Below, in pieces: positions 1-7,176 of a DNA stretch of 7,176 nucleotides. The notes below the pieces were generated by a model. It searched no databases. It had not been told where the DNA came from and worked only from the letters and a program-made list of their open reading frames with translations. The DNA comes from Lentisphaeria bacterium. Its GTDB lineage: Bacteria > Verrucomicrobiota > Lentisphaeria > Oligosphaerales > PUNB01. The stretch covers positions 1 to 7,176 of the forward strand of contig SLNM01000303.1 of assembly GCA_007133055.1 (NCBI GenBank). Direction: 5' to 3'. Position numbers and translations under genes: made by a program. Positions within the stretch are counted from its first letter, which is position 1; each line of letters begins with the position of its first letter.

Positions 1-627
1 CGGCACGGCCATGGCCGCAATGTGATTGTCAGCCTGGTTGCGACAAAGACTGTAACCCTGTTCGGCCACTTGCTCGAGATATGCAAGGAAATCCCTGTGG
101 TCAGTATATGCCTGCGGGCCGCCGTGACGCAAGGGCAGGGAATTGACCATTCGCTCGCGCGTCCGGGTTTCAAGGGCGGCCAGCAAAACCTGACCGGTGG
201 CCATGTTGTGCAGCCGTTCCGGGCCGTATTCTCTAATGCGTCCCAGCATCAGACTTCTTTCCACTCTTTCCTCCACCAGCGCTGTCAGGGTTGTGCCATG
301 CAACTCTGCCAGCAGAACGTATTCACGGGTCCGGCGAGCGAGCGCTGCCACCGCCTCGCGGGCAAGGGTTGCCAGCTTTCCGCCCTCCTGCCATTGACCG
401 GCCAAACGCACCACTGCCGGCCCCAGCATATAAGGAGAGCCTCTTTCGGTCTGTGCCACCCAGTGATGCGCCTGCAAGGTGCGCAGCAAGCTCTGCACGG
501 TCTGCGGTGCCAGGCCGGTCTTTATCGACAGTTTTTGTAGCGACATACCGTCTTCGTTCTCCGCCAGCAGTTCGAGCAGGCGAATGGTTCTGTCAACACT
601 TTGCACCGTTCTTTTTTTCTTATTCAT
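1..627 (-). CDS. IclR-family transcriptional regulator (3' end beyond window)
   Basis: Reading leftward from ATG at 627-625, the frame stays open for 209 codons to base 1, so the C terminus is missing (family members are usually near 250 residues). Residues about 8-60 form the winged helix-turn-helix: SVDRTIRLLELLAE opens the first helix and LAPQTVQSLLRTL is the likely recognition helix. The rest is the IclR effector-binding domain, with the characteristic HNMATGQVLLAAL segment and, at the cut end, a block ending HIAAMAVP that fits the usual IAAPV ligand-pocket strand. GAGAGG (638-633) lies 5 nt before the ATG and supports this start. The gene is divergent from the Fe-S pair starting at 885, the classic layout of an IclR regulator and its target, and the shared spacer holds a candidate operator. 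The effector cannot be inferred. The family is clear; the target is an inference from position. Confidence 0.9.
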   Translation of the reverse strand, partial: MNKKKRTVQSVDRTIRLLELLAENEDGMSLQKLSIKTGLAPQTVQSLLRTLQAHHWVAQTERGSPYMLGPAVVRLAGQWQEGGKLATLAREAVAALARRTREYVLLAELHGTTLTALVEERVERSLMLGRIREYGPERLHNMATGQVLLAALETRTRERMVNSLPLRHGGPQAYTDHRDFLAYLEQVAEQGYSLCRNQADNHIAAMAVP

Positions 628-671
628 CAATTCCTCTCGATTTCCCTCTTGTTTTCCGGCAACCCCGCATT

Positions 672-713
672 ATTTTAACATCCGTCGTACTGTATACGAC
701 AATATCGTAAAAT
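672..713. promoter_or_regulatory. Candidate divergent promoters between the IclR gene and the Fe-S pair
   Basis: TAAAAT occurs at 708-713 on the plus strand and again at 677-672 on the minus strand, each a 5/6 match to a sigma70 -10 box and pointing at its respective gene. The two hexamers are symmetric about base 692-693, which is also the centre of the inverted repeat between them. Neither has a good -35 hexamer at normal spacing: on the plus strand, 17 bp upstream gives TCGTAC. This could mean activator dependence or simply that the assignment is wrong. Confidence 0.35.
684..709. promoter_or_regulatory. Candidate IclR-type operator with three phased half-sites
   Basis: The half-site TCGTA lies at 685-689, its complement TACGA at 695-699, and TCGTA again at 705-709, so successive half-sites start exactly 10 bp apart. 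The first two extend to a 6-bp inverted repeat, GTCGTA-N5-TACGAC (684-700). This gives a palindrome plus a further direct half-site. A comparable palindrome-plus-third-repeat layout with 10-bp phasing is, from memory, known for the IclR-family activators PcaU and PobR. The last half-site overlaps the candidate plus-strand -10 box. That the adjacent regulator binds here is inferred. Confidence 0.5.
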
Positions 714-771
714 CAACCGTGTAAATAAGCTATTCGTCAGCAATACATGGAGATTGGCAATCTGTTCCGAC

Positions 772-831
772 CAGGCTCGATTCGCGGGAGCCGGACAGAC
801 CCCGCACCGGCTGGACAGGTCTCCGAGCCTG
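772..831 (+). promoter_or_regulatory. Structured leader of the first Fe-S protein gene
   Basis: The stretch between the promoter region and the ATG at 885 contains a perfect 8-bp inverted repeat, CAGGCTCG (772-779) with CGAGCCTG (824-831). Nested inside is a second, AGCCGG (789-794) with CCGGCT (807-812). A third pairing, GCGGG (784-788) with CCCGC (801-805), would cross the inner stem, so the two are alternatives or form a pseudoknot. The structure is too internal and too far from a U-run to be a terminator. No known riboswitch class was recognised. Function is unknown; it may only be GC-rich leader folding. Confidence 0.3.
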
Positions 832-869
832 CGGAGAGCGCATTTCGCAATCCTCTACTGACGCATAAC

Positions 870-876
870 AAGGAAA
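870..876 (+). promoter_or_regulatory. Ribosome binding site deciding the start at 885
   Basis: AAGGAAA precedes the ATG at 885 by 8 nt. The in-frame ATG at 747 has no comparable purine-rich site, and the 46 codons it would add have no counterpart in the paralogous neighbour. Confidence 0.7.
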
Positions 877-884
877 CAAGTGGT

Positions 885-1823
885 ATGAATGAAAAGCTGT
901 TGACCCGGGATATTAAGCGAAAAGCGACGGAGATGAAGGCCGATCTGGTCGGAATCGCCGCCATCGAGTGTTTCGCCGAGACCAGTGCGGAGCAGCACCC
1001 CTCCTCCATTTTTCCGGAATGCCGCTCGGTGATCGTGGTAGGCAGAAGGATATTGCGCGGCTCCCTGCGCGGCATCGAGGAGGGGACCAATTTCAGCAGT
1101 ACCTACGGCACTTTCGGCTATCGATGGCTGGAAGACAATTTTCTGGCTCAGACCACCTATGACCTAACTTGTTACCTGGAGTCGCAGGGCTGGGAGGCGG
1201 TGCCGCTTTTCGGGTACTCACAGGAGGGAATGGCCGGGGGAGTGCCGGTGGCGTCCGGCAAACCGGCGCCCAATGTCATTGTGGACATTGAATTCGCCGC
1301 TCAGGCAGCGGGGCTGGGCGAGCCGGGCGCCGGCGGTTTCTTCATCACCCCGCGATTCGGTATTCGGCAGCGCTTTGCGATGATCCTTACCGACCTTCCA
1401 CTGGAGCCGGATTCTGCTTTCGACGAAAGTCTCTGCAGTTTCTGCGGCGCTTGCTTCGAGGCCTGCCCGTTCGCCGCTATCCGTCCCGGCAATACACGAA
1501 CGGCGGGAGTGCCGGGCGCTGAGAGAGAAGTGGCTGTGGTGGACTATGAAATCTGCAGCCGCTGTCCCAACGGCGCCATGCGAGCGCCGGGCCGCGGCAA
1601 TGCGGTGGACCGGATCGCCGCCGCCTGCGGTCGTGCCTGCATGGTGCAACTTGAGAGAGCGAAAAAGTGCGAAGGTCGATTCGTCAATCCTTTTCGCAAG
1701 CGAGCCGCCTGGGCACTGGACCTGTGCCAGCGCAGGCTAACCGGGCCGACAGATGCAGGCGGGGAGAGAGCGGCAGAACTTGGATGCGGCAGGAATTTCG
1801 ACCAAATCGGACAGGACCGCTGA
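885..1823 (+). CDS. QueG/reductive dehalogenase-like 4Fe-4S protein, paralog 1
   Basis: This 312-residue soluble protein has no signal peptide. It aligns from end to end with the next gene product. Shared N-terminal landmarks are HPxxIFPxC (38-46), RGSxRGIxEGT (58-68) and GWEAVP (102-107). The block AGLGE (142-146) to ILTDLPLEPD (167-176) matches the pattern preceding the clusters in epoxyqueuosine reductases (QueG, COG1600) and reductive dehalogenases, which hold a corrinoid. A ferredoxin motif follows with Cys184, 187, 190 and 194. The second cluster would use Cys224, 227, 248 and 252 (CSRC and CGRAC), which is not the standard arrangement. The shared domain ends near FVNPFRKRAAW (266-276); the remaining tail is unconserved. 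The frame is also open upstream to an ATG at 747, but the ribosome binding site and the paralog favour 885. Substrate is unknown; a cytosolic redox role with Fe-S and possibly cobalamin is inferred. It probably forms an operon with the gene at 1879. Confidence 0.75.
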   Translation: MNEKLLTRDIKRKATEMKADLVGIAAIECFAETSAEQHPSSIFPECRSVIVVGRRILRGSLRGIEEGTNFSSTYGTFGYRWLEDNFLAQTTYDLTCYLESQGWEAVPLFGYSQEGMAGGVPVASGKPAPNVIVDIEFAAQAAGLGEPGAGGFFITPRFGIRQRFAMILTDLPLEPDSAFDESLCSFCGACFEACPFAAIRPGNTRTAGVPGAEREVAVVDYEICSRCPNGAMRAPGRGNAVDRIAAACGRACMVQLERAKKCEGRFVNPFRKRAAWALDLCQRRLTGPTDAGGERAAELGCGRNFDQIGQDR

Positions 1824-1864
1824 CCGGCGAGAGGGGGAATAGGCAGAACTCACTTGAATGTGCA

Positions 1865-1871
1865 AAAGGAA
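1865..1871 (+). promoter_or_regulatory. Ribosome binding site deciding the start at 1879
   Basis: AAAGGAA lies 7 nt before the ATG at 1879. The in-frame ATG at 1858 would place this site inside the coding region and add seven codons, so 1879 is preferred. The 55-bp gap after the upstream stop shows no terminator, in keeping with cotranscription. Confidence 0.7.
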
Positions 1872-1878
1872 TCATACT

Positions 1879-2988
1879 ATGCAGTTGACTTCGCAGAAAT
1901 TGAAAAAAGCGGCTCATGCAATTCACTCCGGCGCCTTGGTGGGCGTGGCGAACATCGAGCGTTTCGCCAACGCGCCGCGAGGGATGCATCCGTTGAATAT
2001 CTTTCCCGATTGCAAATCGGTAGTTTCCGTGATTTGCCCGATTCCCCGCGGTTCATACCGGGGGATTAACGAAGGCACGCATTGGCCGAACTACACCTTT
2101 TACAGTTACAATCGGTTAAACACTCTGTTCCGTCCGGCCGTCACCTATAGCGTATCCTGCCTGCTTGAAGACTATGGCTGGGAGGCGGTGCCCGTATATC
2201 CGGGCGTTCCCGAACGACCCGGCCTGCGTACCCCGGTGGCGCCTGGCCGACCGGCTCCGGAAATCAATTTGAACGTGCGCATCGCGGCTGTCGCCTGCGG
2301 ACTGGGCGAGATCGGCTGGTCCAAAGTTTTTCTGACTCGCAAGTACGGGCCGCGAGTGCGCATCGGGACGATTTTGACGGATGCCGAGCTGGAGCCCGAT
2401 CCGCTGGTTGAACCGGGAACACTGTGCAACCGCTGCATGGCCTGCGCTCGCGATTGTCCGGGCGGCGCTATCCCGCATCCGAAAGAAGGTGATCCGATAA
2501 GCATTGCCATCGAAGACAAGGCCTACGAGTGGGGCAACGTACACATGGGGCGCTGCACGCTAACCCACCATGGGTTGAACTGGGAAGCCTCGCCGTTCTT
2601 GAAAAAGGATTTCCCGGGCTTGGATTTGCGGGTGCGAACAAGCGACATGTCCGAGGAGGCGGCCTATAAACTGACCTATCCCATGGCTTCGGCCAGGTGG
2701 CCGGCCTCACCCGAGTTTCCCAGCAACTCCTGCATTGAATTCTACGACCAGATAAAAAGTCATACCGACTACTTCGCTGTCTGCGGCGCCAGAGGATGCA
2801 TTGTCGCCTGCTCGGAAACATTGGAAAAACGGGGATGTATTGAACAGTGCAACTTCAAAACAGCGATGCGTCCGCGCCCCCACTGGCAAATGCCGCCTCC
2901 GGAGAAGGACCGAACCGGCGGCATTGCCGAAGGCAGGTTTCCAAAATTGTACAACCAGCCGGATAATGCGCCGGGCAAGTGGGATTGA
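1879..2988 (+). CDS. QueG/reductive dehalogenase-like 4Fe-4S protein, paralog 2
   Basis: This 369-residue soluble protein is a paralog of its upstream neighbour. It shares HPLNIFPDC (37-45), RGSYRGINEGT (57-67), YGWEAVPV (99-106), GLGEIG (141-146) and ILTDAELEPD (165-174). The last two blocks are the segment that QueG and reductive dehalogenases carry just before their clusters. The first 4Fe-4S motif is Cys183, 186, 189 and 193 followed by Pro. Candidate ligands of the second cluster are Cys226 (MGRC) and Cys302, 307 and 311. About 75 residues separate Cys226 from Cys302, whereas the corresponding gap in paralog 1 is about 20, which accounts for most of the length difference. Two further cysteines, 320 and 324, sit where paralog 1 has one. 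The conserved end block is AMRPRPHW (329-336). Cytosolic redox chemistry with Fe-S and possibly corrinoid is inferred; the substrate is unknown. Epoxyqueuosine reduction cannot be excluded, but two tandem copies under an IclR regulator argue against a pure tRNA role. Confidence 0.78.
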   Translation: MQLTSQKLKKAAHAIHSGALVGVANIERFANAPRGMHPLNIFPDCKSVVSVICPIPRGSYRGINEGTHWPNYTFYSYNRLNTLFRPAVTYSVSCLLEDYGWEAVPVYPGVPERPGLRTPVAPGRPAPEINLNVRIAAVACGLGEIGWSKVFLTRKYGPRVRIGTILTDAELEPDPLVEPGTLCNRCMACARDCPGGAIPHPKEGDPISIAIEDKAYEWGNVHMGRCTLTHHGLNWEASPFLKKDFPGLDLRVRTSDMSEEAAYKLTYPMASARWPASPEFPSNSCIEFYDQIKSHTDYFAVCGARGCIVACSETLEKRGCIEQCNFKTAMRPRPHWQMPPPEKDRTGGIAEGRFPKLYNQPDNAPGKWD

Positions 2989-3060
2989 CGTTTGAATGGG
3001 GACGCACGCAGGTCAGCCGCTGGTTATTAAATGAATATACCCACAGCCGTCCGGAGTTAT

Positions 3061-3088
3061 TTGTTTTAAGAGCATATTGTATTATACT
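3061..3088 (+). promoter_or_regulatory. Candidate promoter of the fucosidase gene
   Basis: TATACT at 3083-3088 matches the sigma70 -10 box at 5 of 6 positions. TTGTTT at 3061-3066, 16 bp upstream, is a weak -35 candidate (3 of 6). The -10 box lies inside the palindrome at 3076-3093, so a protein bound there would be expected to repress. The assignment rests on motif resemblance and AT content only. Confidence 0.35.
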
Positions 3089-3109
3089 GCAATTATAGAA
3101 GACAAAGAG

Positions 3110-3141
3110 GTACTCAGGAGTTGCTCGTACTCAGGAGTTGC
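3110..3141 (+). repeat. Perfect tandem direct repeat, 2 x 15 bp
   Basis: GTACTCAGGAGTTGC occurs at 3110-3124 and 3127-3141, separated by TC, giving a 17-bp period. It lies in the 5' untranslated region between the candidate promoter and the fucosidase start. It may be a slippage duplication or paired sites for a regulator. Each copy contains AGGAG, a good Shine-Dalgarno core, so the repeat also duplicates a ribosome-binding-like element. Confidence 0.85.
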
Positions 3142-3159
3142 ACGGGAAAAGCAAGCGCC

Positions 3160-3165
3160 AAGGAA
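3160..3165 (+). promoter_or_regulatory. Ribosome binding site deciding the start at 3174
   Basis: AAGGAA lies 8 nt before the ATG at 3174. An in-frame TTG at 3138 lies inside the second repeat copy and would add 12 residues (including KSKRQ) that resemble nothing in GH29 N termini, so it is not preferred. Confidence 0.7.
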
Positions 3166-3173
3166 CCGTTTCA

Positions 3174-4487
3174 ATGTCGAATAGACTGTCCGGATATGAT
3201 CAGCGGCGGCAGCGCACCGCCTGGTTTCGCGATGCCCGCTTCGGTATGTTCATCCACTGGGGTCTGTACGCCATTCCCGCCCGGGGCGAGTGGGTTCGGT
3301 CGGCCGAGCAAATGAGCATCGAGGACTACCAGCCGTATTTCGACCGGTTCAATCCGGTCGCCTTCGATCCCGCCGCCTGGGCCCGCCAGGCCAAGCGAGC
3401 CGGCATGCGCTATGCCGTGCTCACGGCCAAGCATCACGATGGATTTTGCTTGTTCGACAGCAGCCTGACCGACTACAAAGCGACCTGCACCCCGGCCGGC
3501 CGCGACCTGGTCCGGGAATTTGTCGAAGCTTTTCGCGCCGAAAACTTGAAAGTCGGCCTCTACTACTCACTGCCCGACTGGCATCACCCGGACTATCCCG
3601 CCTGGGGGGACCGCCAGCATCCAATGCGCAGCAACCCGGAATACCGCGACAAAAAGCACGACTGGTCGAACTATGTCGATTATCTCCATGGCCAGGTCCG
3701 GGAACTGTGCGTCAACTATGGCAGGCTCGACATCATGTGGTTCGATTTCTCATACTGGGACAAGCGTGGCGATGCCTGGCGGGCCAACGAGCTGGTTCGC
3801 ATGGTCCGCTCTCTGCAACCGGATGTCCTGATTGACAACCGACTGGGCGGCAGCATGGAAAAAGCGGAGCCGGACGAGTTCGCGGGCGATTTTCACGGGC
3901 CGGAACAAGGTGTCCCCCGCAATGGCTGCCAGGACGAGCTGGGCCGCCCGCTGGCCTGGGAAGCGTGCATCACTCTGAATAATTCCTGGGGATACAGTGC
4001 GGGCGACCATGAATGGAAAACGCCGGCCACGGTCATTCGCACCCTGGTCAACTGTGCCAGCAAGGACGGCAACCTGCTGGTCAATGTCGGGCCGGACGCC
4101 CGCGGTGTCATTCCCCTGCGCGCCACTGAAATTCTCGATGAAGTCGGAAAATGGCTGGCAGCCAACGGCGAAGCCATCTATGGCTGCGGACCGGATGCGC
4201 GTCCACGTCCGGAATGGGGGCGCTGGACCAGGAAAGGCAATCTACTATACGCCCACGTCATGGAGCAGATGATCGGCCATATTGCTCTGCCAGGACTGCG
4301 CGACCAAGTCAAGTTCGCACGGCGCGTGGCCGATGAAGCCGAGGTGATCCTCACCGACTTCTGGAACCAGGAAGTCGACTCGTTCGACGAGCCGGAAGAT
4401 GTCTTCATGGCCTTCCGCCGCCCTGTCATGTGTACCTGGCCACTGCCCGATCCGACCAATACCGTGGTCAGGCTTGAACTGGAATAG
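3174..4487 (+). CDS. Alpha-L-fucosidase, glycoside hydrolase family 29
   Basis: This 437-residue protein would release terminal alpha-L-fucose by a retaining mechanism. It opens at once with the GH29 barrel: WFRDARFGMFIHWGLY (17-32), a strongly diagnostic block, then TAKHHDGFCLFDS (84-96) and GLYYSLPDWHHPDY (128-141). The nucleophile is expected to be Asp191 in IMWFD. The acid/base residue varies in this family; Glu263 in AWEACITLNNSWGY (261-274) is a candidate. NLLVNVGPDARG (300-311) and WLAANGEAIYG close the barrel, followed by a short beta domain. No signal peptide is present, so the enzyme probably acts in the cytoplasm on imported small fucosides. Its length is close to that of a bare catalytic core, with no added carbohydrate-binding module. 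It follows the Fe-S pair on the same strand after 185 bp with its own promoter candidate and ends 11 bp from the convergent reductase gene. The family is certain; the natural glycoside is not. Confidence 0.93.
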   Translation: MSNRLSGYDQRRQRTAWFRDARFGMFIHWGLYAIPARGEWVRSAEQMSIEDYQPYFDRFNPVAFDPAAWARQAKRAGMRYAVLTAKHHDGFCLFDSSLTDYKATCTPAGRDLVREFVEAFRAENLKVGLYYSLPDWHHPDYPAWGDRQHPMRSNPEYRDKKHDWSNYVDYLHGQVRELCVNYGRLDIMWFDFSYWDKRGDAWRANELVRMVRSLQPDVLIDNRLGGSMEKAEPDEFAGDFHGPEQGVPRNGCQDELGRPLAWEACITLNNSWGYSAGDHEWKTPATVIRTLVNCASKDGNLLVNVGPDARGVIPLRATEILDEVGKWLAANGEAIYGCGPDARPRPEWGRWTRKGNLLYAHVMEQMIGHIALPGLRDQVKFARRVADEAEVILTDFWNQEVDSFDEPEDVFMAFRRPVMCTWPLPDPTNTVVRLELE

Positions 4488-4498
4488 GATATTCTTAC

Positions 4499-5410
4499 TT
4501 ACCGAAAACGACTTTCCAACTCGCGCTTCGCCGCTGTCGGCAACGGCTCGAAATCGCTGGCAATCCCCACGTTGTCATCGACCTGCCAAACCTCGGAGAT
4601 GCCAATCACCGCAGTCGCCACAGGGAAACTCAGAGCGTAGCGCAGCAATTCCTTCATGCTCGCCCTTCCTCCCACCAGCGTACCACGACCCACCACTTTC
4701 ATGGCAATCACCCCGACTTCCCGCTCGCGAGCCTTTTCCATAAACGCTTCGAGATAACCCCGGTCCTGCATGCTGGCGCCGGCCGGATTAAGAGTGATCA
4801 GCATACAGTCGTACACATCCAGCTCCAGTGCCCGGAGAAGAACCCGCGGCGAGTGACTGGTGATCCCTATATGCTTCACCACACCACGCTCCTGCAGCTC
4901 AAGAAAGGCCCGCAAGGCACCGTCCTCCGCGGTTATCCGCTCAAGCTGGCGCAGGCTGCCAACATTGTGATGCTGATAGAGGTCTATTCTGTCGGTCTGG
5001 AGCCGTTGCAAACTCTGTTCGATCAACCGCATGGTTCCCGCGTAACTGTAGTCATGACTTTTGGTGGCGAGAAAAACTTCGTCCCGTCGATCTCTCATCA
5101 CCCGTCCGATATAGGTTTCACTGATCCCCCCGCCGTAGGACGGAGCGGTATCGATGTAATTTACTCCAAGATCGAGCGCCCGATTAATAATTTCATGCGC
5201 CTTCTCATCTTGTCCACGACGCTCGATGGTCGCCTGCCCGCCCAGACTGAACAGGGCAACCGAATAACCGGTTCTCCCGAGCGGACGCATCGGCATCCCC
5301 CCGTCTTCAGGCCCGTCAGGGGAGGCTGTCCAGCCATTGATCGCAATCATGCCGGTCAACATGAAAACGAGCGATTTGAATCTGCCGCCAATAATATTGT
5401 TATTTTTCAT
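4499..5410 (-). CDS. Aldo/keto reductase with signal-like N terminus
   Basis: This 303-residue NAD(P)H-dependent oxidoreductase has the (beta/alpha)8 fold. The barrel starts at MRPLGRTGYSVALFSLGG (41-58). The catalytic tetrad is complete: Asp87 and Tyr92 in YIDTAPSYGGG, Lys117 in ATKSH, and His148 in DLYQHHN. VKHIGITSHSP and AVIGISEVWQVDDNV are the typical later barrel and cofactor-binding segments. The first 40 residues precede the fold: basic residues at 2, 10 and 12, then an uncharged hydrophobic run at 13-27, resembling a Sec signal peptide or anchor, though no good cleavage site is visible and there is no lipobox Cys or twin-arginine. AGG lies 6 nt before the ATG. A start at Met39 or Met41 would give a plain cytosolic enzyme. 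The gene lies 81 bp downstream of clpB on the same strand; a weak promoter (GTGATA at 5460-5455, TATTAT at 5438-5433) could serve it. Substrate is unknown. Confidence 0.9.
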   Translation of the reverse strand: MKNNNIIGGRFKSLVFMLTGMIAINGWTASPDGPEDGGMPMRPLGRTGYSVALFSLGGQATIERRGQDEKAHEIINRALDLGVNYIDTAPSYGGGISETYIGRVMRDRRDEVFLATKSHDYSYAGTMRLIEQSLQRLQTDRIDLYQHHNVGSLRQLERITAEDGALRAFLELQERGVVKHIGITSHSPRVLLRALELDVYDCMLITLNPAGASMQDRGYLEAFMEKAREREVGVIAMKVVGRGTLVGGRASMKELLRYALSFPVATAVIGISEVWQVDDNVGIASDFEPLPTAAKRELESRFR

Positions 5411-5491
5411 AATTACCTGTGGGAAAAGAGGAATAATAAGTTTTTCACCAATTTTATCACGGATATTGCATTCTATTTTACAAGCATAGCA
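5411..5491. other. AT-rich spacer between clpB and the aldo/keto reductase gene
   Basis: This 81-bp gap is markedly AT-rich compared with the flanking genes. It contains two TAAAAT hexamers on the minus strand without good -35 partners, and the weak pair described with the reductase gene. I see no hairpin with a U-run, so cotranscription with clpB is possible. Confidence 0.5.

Positions 5492-7176
<1,685 letters not shown>

Larger units (their letters stand above)
2989..3173. other. Intergenic region upstream of the fucosidase
   Basis: This 185-bp stretch holds no convincing gene and no hairpin with a U-run after the stop at 2988. Its AT-rich middle (about 3055-3100) carries the candidate promoter and an imperfect palindrome, ATTGTATTATACTGCAAT (3076-3093, 7 of 9 pairs complementary, GTATTATAC perfect at the core). 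A tandem 15-bp repeat follows. Confidence 0.6.

Noticed and set aside
22..724. Several plus-strand open frames of 66-172 codons
   Set aside because: They overlap the IclR gene read on the minus strand, which has a clear domain and ribosome binding site; their translations are Arg/Ser/Pro-rich and resemble nothing.
814..829. A B12-box-like sequence on the minus strand (GGAGACCTG core), tempting because the genes may use cobalamin
   Set aside because: It faces the IclR gene rather than the Fe-S genes, and I could not find the other conserved cobalamin riboswitch elements, such as GCCACTG, in the bases preceding it on that strand. A covariance-model search would settle it.
3014..3022. Small palindrome CAGC-C-GCTG after the second Fe-S gene
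   Set aside because: The stem is only 4 bp with a one-base centre and no U-run follows, so it is not a terminator.
4488..4498. Possible bidirectional terminator between the convergent genes
   Set aside because: The 11-bp gap contains no inverted repeat.

Overview
The window looks like a chromosomal segment of a bacterium with moderately high GC content, ordinary Shine-Dalgarno sites and no mobile DNA. The lineage cannot be fixed from the sequence. The mix of a cytosolic GH29 fucosidase, an aldo/keto reductase with a signal-like N terminus, and QueG/COG1600-type Fe-S proteins would suit an environmental polysaccharide degrader (PVC- or FCB-like groups, for example), but that is only an inference.

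Left part (1-2988): an IclR-family regulator runs leftward off the window edge (1-627, C terminus missing). Across an intergenic region of about 120 bp that carries phased inverted repeats, two rightward genes (885-1823 and 1879-2988) encode paralogous proteins. Both resemble epoxyqueuosine reductase/reductive dehalogenase proteins: a corrinoid-type N-terminal region followed by a CxxCxxCxxxC ferredoxin motif and a divergent second cluster motif. The simplest reading is a regulator and its divergent two-gene target operon. The leader of the first gene is structured and stays open in frame, so its annotated start can easily be placed too far upstream.

Middle (2989-4487): a 185-bp intergenic region with a candidate promoter, an imperfect palindrome and a perfect 15-bp tandem repeat leads into a GH29-type alpha-L-fucosidase (3174-4487) without a signal peptide. 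Whether it belongs to the same catabolic unit as the Fe-S pair is unknown.

Right part (4499-7176, all leftward): an aldo/keto reductase with a signal-like N terminus converges on the fucosidase with only 11 bp between the genes. Upstream of it is the C-terminal two thirds of the disaggregase ClpB, cut by the window edge. ClpB is housekeeping and probably unrelated to the other genes.

The most unusual content is the IclR-controlled tandem pair of QueG-like Fe-S proteins with different second-cluster ligands, with its three-half-site operator candidate. No CRISPR array, tRNA, rRNA, insertion sequence or attachment site was seen.
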